Assembly (NCBI GenBank): GCA_910584325.1
Contig: CAJTZH010000019.1
Span: 1-35,704 of the forward strand
From: an uncultured Lachnospiraceae bacterium
GTDB lineage: Bacteria > Bacillota > Clostridia > Lachnospirales > Lachnospiraceae
Reading direction: 5' to 3'
DNA: 35,704 bases
The notes under the pieces are model-generated. The model saw only the letters and a program-made list of their open reading frames with translations, was not told the origin of the DNA and searched no databases. Made by a program: the position numbers and the translations under genes. Shown here piece after piece: positions 30,201-35,704 of this stretch. Every line of letters begins with the position of its first letter. Position 1 is the stretch's first letter.

Positions 30201-32252
30201 ATGATGGAGAAAGTGGAAGAAAAGGGAAAAGAGAGCAGCAAAAGGCAGCAGAACATCCATTCAAAATACATTTTTTGCATATTAATGTGCTGTCTGATAG
30301 TCTTTAAAGTTACGGCAATAAACGTATTTGCGGCGGACACTTATGCCGTGAGTGTAAACGGTGTCGCGGTTGACAGCACAAATGCCGCGGATGTGCTGGG
30401 GGACGGTACGGTTTCATATGACAGCGCGACAAATACGCTGTCCCTGACAGATGCCGCTCTACAGTCAATTACGAATAACACAGGCGCAGCATTTACAATT
30501 CATGTGTCGGGACAAAACAGCGTGACCAAGATTTCAGGCAGCAGCGCAAGCAAACTGATTCATTCCAATTCCGCGCTTATCATTAACGGAAGCGGAATAT
30601 TGGAACTGAGCGGAATCGATGAAAACGATTATATACAATGCGTAAGCGCCGACGGTAAAGTTACGGTTGACGGTGTGCAGCTTAAGATGGTAAATTCATA
30701 TGATGCCGGTATTGTAAGTTCCGGGGATATAGATGTTTTAAATCACGCAAAAGTAACGGGAAACACTGGAAATTTATTTCGTGCGACAAACGGAAAACTT
30801 AATATTGTGGACAGTACGGTAAAAGCGCCTGATGGAAACGGTGAAATTACCGGCTGGAACGCTGTCTGGGTCAAGGATTTGGAACTGACGGATTCCGTGC
30901 TGGAGATTGACGCGCCGTCTCAGGCAGTCTGCGCAGAGGGCAATATGGTTATCAACCAATCCGATATTACGGTAAATTCGCAGAGTATCAATGGACAGCC
31001 GGGGTTATGGGCAGACGGAACAATGACGATTATGGACAGCACGGTAAAGGCGGAATCGTTTAATTATTGGGCTGTTTATGTGGGAGGAGACCTGACAATT
31101 TCGGGCGGCAGTATTGAGGCGATAACGTCGCATGCAACTGCCAGCGCGATGTATTCGGGAGGAAATATCAACATTACCGGTCCTGTTACGGTCAGTACGA
31201 CGACCCTTGGGGGGGTTGCTCTTAAGGCAAAAAAGGATATTGTGATAAAGACGGGAAGCTTGGAAAGTAAGCATTATGAAGCTTTTGCCGGAGATACGAT
31301 TTCCAATATAGGGCAGGTGGGAACGGGTTCATTTGCCGCTAACACGGATGTAACAACCGATATCGGCGCAAATGCATGTTTTCAGATTGAGGAGCGTGCG
31401 CATTCATATTCACAGGAAACAGTAAAAAAAGAAGCGTTGATTTCAGCCGCGGACTGTACAAACGCGGCGGTTTATTTGAAAAGCTGTTCCTGCGGACAGG
31501 TGAGCACAAACAATGCCGACGTTTTTACTTCGGGTACGCCCGCAGGTCATAAAACAGTCTGCCATGAAACGGTAGAGGCGAATTGTATCGCGACCGGAAA
31601 TGTGGAGTACTGGGAGTGTAAAAGCTGTAATAAGTATTTTAATAACGAAGCGGCAACAACGGAAATTCAATTGGAGAATACGGTGGTTGACAAGGCGCCG
31701 GATAAACATGTTTCCGACGGCAGCGGCTGGTATTCGGATAAGGACACGCATTGGAATACCTGCGTGTGCGGTGTGATTTTTGAAAATACCGCGCATACGT
31801 TTACATGGGTGATTGACAGGGAACCAACGGAACATGCAGCCGGATTAAAGCATGAGCAATGTACGGTTTGCGGTTATGCAAAAGCCGGAGTGGAAATTCC
31901 TGCGACAGGAACGACAACTAAGCCGGAGGAGCCGACTGAGCCGACGAAACCTGAGGAACCGACAACACCGGAAGAACCGACCAAACCGACGAATCCAGAG
32001 GAACCGACAAAGCCGACTGAACCGACTAATCCGGAAGAGCCGACAAAGCCGGGAGAATCGGAAGCGCCGACCATTCCGGGCGGAACTGATATTCCGGATG
32101 AGGAGGGCGGGGAGTCCCATGAAGAGACACCGGACGATACGGTCAGCCCAAGGACAGGCGATACTTCAAAACCGATGTTCTGGATAATCATATCCGTTAT
32201 TGCCGGTATTGGGATTGCCAGTATGTTGAATTTGGAAACGAGAAGAAAGTAA
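30201..32252 (+). CDS. Cell-wall surface protein with SPRTG sorting signal
   Basis: From 30201 this is a 683-residue exported protein. A long signal peptide ends near VFAADTYAV. About 300 residues of short repeating beta units follow (GDIDVLNHAKVTG, GKLNIVDSTVKAP, GTMTIMDSTVKAE, GDLTISGGSIEAI), typical of a right-handed parallel beta-helix. Next come Cys-rich segments (CSCG, CHETVEANC, WECKSCNKYF, CTVCGY) and a Pro-Glu-Thr repeat linker. The tail is SPRTG at 649-653, a hydrophobic helix and ETRRK. The tail is an LPxTG-like signal with Ser in place of Leu, so a sortase should anchor it to the wall. The start could also be 30204 or 30180; AATAGGGAT favours 30201 or 30204. A terminator follows. 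Confidence 0.85.
   Translation: MMEKVEEKGKESSKRQQNIHSKYIFCILMCCLIVFKVTAINVFAADTYAVSVNGVAVDSTNAADVLGDGTVSYDSATNTLSLTDAALQSITNNTGAAFTIHVSGQNSVTKISGSSASKLIHSNSALIINGSGILELSGIDENDYIQCVSADGKVTVDGVQLKMVNSYDAGIVSSGDIDVLNHAKVTGNTGNLFRATNGKLNIVDSTVKAPDGNGEITGWNAVWVKDLELTDSVLEIDAPSQAVCAEGNMVINQSDITVNSQSINGQPGLWADGTMTIMDSTVKAESFNYWAVYVGGDLTISGGSIEAITSHATASAMYSGGNINITGPVTVSTTTLGGVALKAKKDIVIKTGSLESKHYEAFAGDTISNIGQVGTGSFAANTDVTTDIGANACFQIEERAHSYSQETVKKEALISAADCTNAAVYLKSCSCGQVSTNNADVFTSGTPAGHKTVCHETVEANCIATGNVEYWECKSCNKYFNNEAATTEIQLENTVVDKAPDKHVSDGSGWYSDKDTHWNTCVCGVIFENTAHTFTWVIDREPTEHAAGLKHEQCTVCGYAKAGVEIPATGTTTKPEEPTEPTKPEEPTTPEEPTKPTNPEEPTKPTEPTNPEEPTKPGESEAPTIPGGTDIPDEEGGESHEETPDDTVSPRTGDTSKPMFWIIISVIAGIGIASMLNLETRRK
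31921..32065 (+). repeat. Degenerate tandem repeat coding for PEEPT/TKPT units
   Basis: Units of about 12-24 bases (variants of CCGGAGGAGCCGAC and AAACCGACGAATCC) encode the Pro/Glu/Thr/Lys spacer of the surface protein. Such repeats commonly vary in length between strains by slippage. Confidence 0.85.
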
Positions 32253-32267
32253 AATAGTAATGCATGA

Positions 32268-32296
32268 AAAAGCGGTTGATGTTTCAGCCGCTTTAT
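32268..32296 (+). terminator. Hairpin terminator after the surface protein gene
   Basis: AAAGCGG (32269-32275) pairs with CCGCTTT (32288-32294). The T-tract is short, so it is weaker than the others. Confidence 0.65.
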
Positions 32297-32384
32297 ACAA
32301 TTTGCATAAAATAATCTTCAGGACCTTTCCCGACAGATATATTGCAACCTCGTATGACCTCTGTTTTGTTAAAAGTTTTTCTGA

Positions 32385-33026
32385 TTAGCTTTCACCCATG
32401 CTTACCAGTGTTTTCTTTACATTTTTCATGATTTCATCATCAATCAGCGGAAGCCCCATTTTATCAAATAAATCTTTGATAAATATAAATTTATGATATA
32501 TTTCTTCCGGGGTTGCCGGGTAAATGGATGGTGTCAGCCATAAATCAAACAAAGGTATCAATTCAGATAGTTCCCTGGCATAGTCCGTATGGATAGAACC
32601 GTCCTTGTTGCCCTCTGTAAGAAGTTCCAGCCAAAACGGACTAAGTACCTGTCTGTTAGATTCAATTATCCCAGCCAATATGCGTGGATTTTTCAGAATA
32701 GGCATTGCCTGTAATGAAAGGTTTATCCGTTCCTTGTCTGACTGGTTTAATGACATTACCATTTTCATTTTCTGCAGCCCGTTCAAATCTTTTTGATTTT
32801 TCACTGTATCAAATGGATTATTTTCACGGAACATTTTGTCCGTTAAAGTGTCCATGATTTCTTCTTTTGACTTAAAATGATGATAGATTGCCCCCCTTGT
32901 AAGTCCACCCAGTTCATCTACAATATCCTGAATGGTAGTGTTTTCATAGCCCTTTGTAAGAAAAAGCCGCTGCGATACCTCTAATATTTTTTCTACTGTT
33001 ATTTCGGGATATTTGTTACGAGCCAT
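32385..33026 (-). CDS. TetR/AcrR-family transcription regulator
   Basis: This 213-residue protein has an N-terminal HTH (about 3-52; TIQDIVDELGGLTRGAIYHHFKS, broken here at GG) that is typical TetR, and a helical ligand-binding domain of about 150 residues. The frame is open to an ATG at 33047, but the promoter puts transcription start near 33057, so that ATG would have no leader. The ATG at 33026 with GGAAGTG upstream is preferred. A palindrome covers its start site, which suggests self-repression. No transporter or enzyme is adjacent on its strand, so its targets are not evident. Confidence 0.9.
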   Translation of the reverse strand: MARNKYPEITVEKILEVSQRLFLTKGYENTTIQDIVDELGGLTRGAIYHHFKSKEEIMDTLTDKMFRENNPFDTVKNQKDLNGLQKMKMVMSLNQSDKERINLSLQAMPILKNPRILAGIIESNRQVLSPFWLELLTEGNKDGSIHTDYARELSELIPLFDLWLTPSIYPATPEEIYHKFIFIKDLFDKMGLPLIDDEIMKNVKKTLVSMGES

Positions 33027-33041
33027 ATTCAAATCACTTCC

Positions 33042-33062
33042 ATACATTTATTCGGTATGTAT
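33042..33062. promoter_or_regulatory. Palindromic operator at the TetR gene start
   Basis: ATACAT (33042-33047) and ATGTAT (33057-33062) are perfect inverted repeats 9 bases apart. They lie immediately after the -10 box (33064-33069) and over the likely transcription start. Position and symmetry fit a TetR-type operator. Confidence 0.65.
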
Positions 33063-33063
33063 A

Positions 33064-33092
33064 AGTATAGCTATGATAAAGTCTTTTGTCAA
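33064..33092 (-). promoter_or_regulatory. Promoter of the TetR gene
   Basis: On the minus strand, TTGACA (33092-33087) and TATACT (33069-33064) lie exactly 17 bases apart, almost the sigma-A consensus. Confidence 0.9.
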
Positions 33093-33154
33093 GATAGAGG
33101 GATATAAAACTATAAATAACAACTCACATTAGAGAAAATGATGTGTAAAAATAC

Positions 33155-33184
33155 TTGTCCACTATTTGTAATGTGTGCTATAAT
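33155..33184 (+). promoter_or_regulatory. Promoter of the DEAD-box helicase gene
   Basis: TTGTCC (33155-33160) and TATAAT (33179-33184) are 18 bases apart, diverging from the TetR promoter. The leader is about 45 bases. Confidence 0.75.
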
Positions 33185-33235
33185 TATATTTTGTGACAAA
33201 ATAAATTTAGAAAAGAGATATTTGAAAGGAAAATC

Positions 33236-34840
33236 ATGGATTTATTAAATTTGGAGAACAATGTGATTGATGAGAGAATCATAAAAGCAGTAAAAGAACT
33301 AGGATTTGAGCAGTTTTCACCGATACAGCAGCAGGCGATACCGGAGGTGCTTGCCGGGCATGACGTGATTGGACAGGCGCAGACGGGAACAGGAAAGACC
33401 GCGGCATTCGGCATACCGCTTTTACAGATGATAGACAGCGAGCTGCCAAAACTTCAGGGACTTGTGCTTTGTCCGACGCGGGAGCTTGCCATACAGGCGG
33501 CAGAGGAACTGCGTAAATTTGCGAAATATATGCACGGAATTAAGGTCTTGCCGATTTACGGCGGACAGGATATGAGCAGACAGATAAAAGCGTTAAAGGG
33601 CGCGCCGCAGATTATTGTGGGAACGCCGGGCAGAGTCATGGACCATATGAGAAGAAAGACAATCCGTCTGGATTATCTTACGATGGCGGTGCTTGACGAG
33701 GCGGATGAAATGCTGAATATGGGATTTCGTGAGGATATGGAAACAATTCTTTCCCAGATTCCACAGGAGCATCAGACTGTTTTATTTTCAGCGACGATGC
33801 CGAAGTCCATTCTGGACATCACGGGACAGTTTCAGAAGAATCCGATTCTGATTAAGACGGTAAAGAAGGAACTGACAGTGCCGCTCATTAAGCAGTACTA
33901 TTACGAAGTGCGCCGTGAGAATAAAAAAGAAGTTGTAGCAAGACTGCTTGATTATTATAACCCGAAACTGACGTTGATTTTCTGCAATACGAAACGTATG
34001 GTGGAAGAACTGTCGGAAGATTTAAAGGGAAGGGGATATCTGGCAGAGGGGATTCACGGAGATTTGTCCCAGAACCAGCGCGACCGCGTGATGGAATCGT
34101 TCCGAAACGGGAACACGGATATTCTGATTGCGACGGACGTAGCGGCGCGTGGTATTGACGTGGATGACGTGGAGGCAGTCATTAATTTTGACGTGCCGCA
34201 GGATAACGAATATTATGTGCACAGAATCGGACGAACGGGACGCGCAGGACGAAAAGGGCGCGCGTTTACGCTCGTTGTCGGCAGGGAAATTTATAAAATC
34301 CGCGAGATTGAATCGACCTGCAAGACAAGCATGAAAGCAAAGACGGTGCCGAGCGTTGCGGATATCACGGAAGCGAAATCCCAGAAGATTTTGAACGAAG
34401 TCATAGATATTTTGCGTAATCAGGATTTGACAAGCGCTACGGCGATTATTGCGGCGAAGATGGAAGAGGAGGACTGCACCGCGCTCGAGCTCGCGGCGGC
34501 ATTTTTGCGCGTCCAGCTTGGCGAGGAAAAAGAGGAAATCCCTGCGGTTACTTATGAGAGAAAGCGCCGCGACCACTATGGCATTGACAGAGAGCGCAAG
34601 GGCAGAAAAGACGGACGGCGTGACGAGAGAGGCAGAAAAGACGGCAGACGCGACGAGAAAATCGGAAAATTCGGCGAACGCAAGGGCAAGAAGGACGGCA
34701 GGCGCGACGAAAAACGCGAGGAAAAGTCATATCGTTTTAAGGAGTCCGGCGATAAGAAGCAGGAAAAGAAAAAGGAGAAAAAGCTGAAACTGCGCATGGA
34801 CGGAAGCGTGATGGGAGAGAAGAGAGGAAAAGCGAAATAG
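33236..34840 (+). CDS. DEAD-box ATP-dependent RNA helicase (CshA-like)
   Basis: This 534-residue enzyme unwinds RNA duplexes and is commonly involved in ribosome assembly, mRNA decay and cold growth. The helicase motifs are complete: a Q motif near residue 26-31, AQTGTGKT 48-55, PTREL 80-84, DEAD 154-157, SAT 185-187 and HRIGRTGRAGR 329-339. After the core comes a helical segment (about 376-428). The strongly charged tail (about 440-534) contains three copies of KDGRRDE and a Lys/Glu-rich end, which should bind RNA without sequence preference. The ATG follows AAAGGAAAA. The acetyltransferase gene begins 15 bases later. The closest named relative is CshA, but I do not assign the symbol. Confidence 0.94.
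   Translation: MDLLNLENNVIDERIIKAVKELGFEQFSPIQQQAIPEVLAGHDVIGQAQTGTGKTAAFGIPLLQMIDSELPKLQGLVLCPTRELAIQAAEELRKFAKYMHGIKVLPIYGGQDMSRQIKALKGAPQIIVGTPGRVMDHMRRKTIRLDYLTMAVLDEADEMLNMGFREDMETILSQIPQEHQTVLFSATMPKSILDITGQFQKNPILIKTVKKELTVPLIKQYYYEVRRENKKEVVARLLDYYNPKLTLIFCNTKRMVEELSEDLKGRGYLAEGIHGDLSQNQRDRVMESFRNGNTDILIATDVAARGIDVDDVEAVINFDVPQDNEYYVHRIGRTGRAGRKGRAFTLVVGREIYKIREIESTCKTSMKAKTVPSVADITEAKSQKILNEVIDILRNQDLTSATAIIAAKMEEEDCTALELAAAFLRVQLGEEKEEIPAVTYERKRRDHYGIDRERKGRKDGRRDERGRKDGRRDEKIGKFGERKGKKDGRRDEKREEKSYRFKESGDKKQEKKKEKKLKLRMDGSVMGEKRGKAK
34607..34711 (+). repeat. In-frame KDGRRDE repeats in the helicase tail
   Basis: Three copies of KDGRRDE at residues 458-464, 468-474 and 486-492. The DNA units share AAGGACGG-type cores and differ at third positions. 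Copy number may vary between strains. Confidence 0.8.
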
Positions 34841-34855
34841 GCTGTTGGAGGAATT

Positions 34856-35314
34856 GTGATTACAAAAATTGACGACAGGGAATTGAAAGAAAAAATTTGT
34901 CTGCAAATTCTGGAACAATTACCGGAATGGTTTGAAATTCCTGAAAGCAGGACAGTTTACGCGAAAACATGTAAAGAACTTCCGTTTTGGGCAGATATGG
35001 AGCAAAATGTTGCGCGAGGATTTATTGCCATGAAGGAAACGAGCAAATATGCGGTTGAACTTTATGTGATGGGCGTTCTGAAGGAATACCAAAGACAGGG
35101 AATCGGAAGGAAACTTTTTGATTCGTTTTACATTTACGCAAAGGAAAACGGATACGAGTTTGTCCATGTGAAAACGGTTCGGGAGGGAATGTATCCCGAT
35201 TATGATTTAACAAATGCGTTTTATCAAAAAATCGGCTTTAAGGAACTGGAGTGTATGGAGGATTTATGGGATGCGGCAAATCCGTGTCAGGTCTATGTGA
35301 TGTGCGTGGTATAA
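34856..35314 (+). CDS. GNAT-family N-acetyltransferase
   Basis: This 152-residue protein has the acetyl-CoA binding motif EYQRQGIGRKL (motif A, near residue 80-90) and the C-terminal DLTNAFYQKIGFKEL (motif B). It should transfer an acetyl group from acetyl-CoA to an amine. The substrate is unknown. The start is a GTG at 34856 with TTGGAGGA just upstream. It lies 15 bases after the helicase and is probably co-transcribed. Confidence 0.9.
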   Translation: MITKIDDRELKEKICLQILEQLPEWFEIPESRTVYAKTCKELPFWADMEQNVARGFIAMKETSKYAVELYVMGVLKEYQRQGIGRKLFDSFYIYAKENGYEFVHVKTVREGMYPDYDLTNAFYQKIGFKELECMEDLWDAANPCQVYVMCVV

Positions 35315-35337
35315 TGGCAGAAAGGGGGATTAAGTAT

Positions 35338-35557
35338 TTGAAGATAAAGTGCCATTGTAATAGCAAGAAATCTATTTTTGTTATATGTGTATTTTATCAA
35401 TTTTGGAAGCAATACCGATTCTGGCGGAGCAGGTACATATGCCGCTATAAGCGGAAATCATGCATATTATTGCACAGGAGCCAGAGATGAAGCGGATTCG
35501 GTTAATCCGGCAGGAATAGATACAGAGTACGGACTTCATGGGGTAGCATTGGATTAG
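35338..35557 (+). pseudogene. Degraded small ORF, possibly an exported protein remnant
   Basis: A TTG at 35338 behind AAGGGGG begins MKIKCHCNSKKSIFVICVFY, which looks like a signal peptide, but the frame then becomes basic nonsense. In another frame, from about 35405 to TAG at 35555-35557, the sequence reads SNTDSGGAGTYAAISGNH and continues to GLHGVALD, which looks like a real extracellular domain. A single frame change near 35400 would join the two. No family is recognised. Confidence 0.35.
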
Positions 35558-35576
35558 CATAATAACGGGGAGCCAC

Positions 35577-35614
35577 CTTCGTACCCCTCACATAAGGAAG
35601 TGAAGGGTACGAGG
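35577..35614. repeat. Long inverted repeat (stem-loop)
   Basis: Fifteen bases at 35577-35591 pair with 35600-35614 with one mismatch and one G-T pair, around an eight-base loop. There is no T-tract, so it is not a standard terminator. It may be an mRNA-protecting stem or a small repeat element. Confidence 0.6.
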
Positions 35615-35632
35615 GCATCTCTGCATCAAATT

Positions 35633-35664
35633 ACGGTATAGTTTTAGTAACTATGCCGTTTTTT
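35633..35664 (+). terminator. Intrinsic terminator near the window end
   Basis: ACGGTATAGTT (35633-35643) pairs with AACTATGCCGT (35649-35659) with one G-T pair, and a run of T follows. It would end the helicase/acetyltransferase transcript. Confidence 0.88.
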
Positions 35665-35704
35665 CTTTATCTGAATGCTTCTGTTTTAAGCGTTCTTGAA
35701 ACAT

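Noticed and set aside
31921..32065. CRISPR-like repeats
   Set aside because: Repeat units are in frame, contiguous and coding; there are no spacers and no cas genes.
31874..32191. Minus-strand frame rich in Ser/Gly/Val opposite the Pro/Glu/Thr repeats
   Set aside because: The low-complexity translation is simply the complement of the tandem repeat; no start signals.

Overview
The window looks like chromosomal DNA of a Gram-positive, low-to-mid-GC anaerobe, most likely a gut Clostridium-type bacterium of the Lachnospiraceae. The support is a class III (oxygen-sensitive) ribonucleotide reductase, a lysine riboswitch in front of dapA-dapB, pyrB-pyrI, sigma-A type promoters, purine-rich ribosome binding sites, many U-tailed terminators, sortase-type and lipoprotein surface proteins, and a CarD regulator. 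No tRNA, rRNA, CRISPR array or insertion sequence was seen.

Layout. 1-225: tail of a DegV-like gene and its terminator. 303-6051: the most distinctive part, six tightly overlapping genes that form an exosortase G (XrtG) locus: a large polytopic PTPS_related-type membrane protein, a secreted protein with a Firmicu-CTERM-like tail, a small PTPS/QueD-like protein, the XrtG membrane protease/transpeptidase homologue, a processive-type GT2 glycosyltransferase, and a second PTPS/QueD-like protein. 6168-6917: a two-helix membrane protein. 7107-11288: nrdD, a membrane-anchored transglutaminase-like protein and a HAD phosphatase. 11327-12666 (minus): pyrB-pyrI. 12824-16655: a small membrane protein, a two-component system and a DUF1848 protein. 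16619-17263 (minus): a DUF4230 protein whose 3' end overlaps DUF1848. 17503-18360: a lipoprotein. 18432-20258 (minus): typA/bipA. 20504-21199: a double OB-fold SSB.

21288-24554 is AT-richer and looks accessory: two exported proteins of unknown function (minus), a small broken ORF, and a class II Fic enzyme. 24617-26605 is a complete lysine-biosynthesis unit: promoter, lysine riboswitch, intrinsic terminator, dapA, dapB. 26822-29694: CarD, an M19 dipeptidase, and a pair made of an HTH-membrane protein and a membrane-anchored protein. 30201-32252: a large cell-wall surface protein with an SPRTG sorting signal. 32385-33026 (minus): a TetR regulator with a near-consensus promoter and a palindromic operator overlapping its start site. 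33236-35314: a DEAD-box helicase and a GNAT acetyltransferase. The end holds a degraded ORF and two strong hairpins.

How the parts fit. The XrtG genes have the layout of a dedicated surface-modification system: the secreted CTERM protein as presumed substrate, XrtG as the presumed sorting enzyme, two membrane-associated glycosyltransferase-like proteins to make or attach a glycan, and two PTPS-like proteins of unknown role. The overlaps imply coupled translation. The rest is mostly housekeeping metabolism and regulation in short transcription units, each with its own promoter or terminator.
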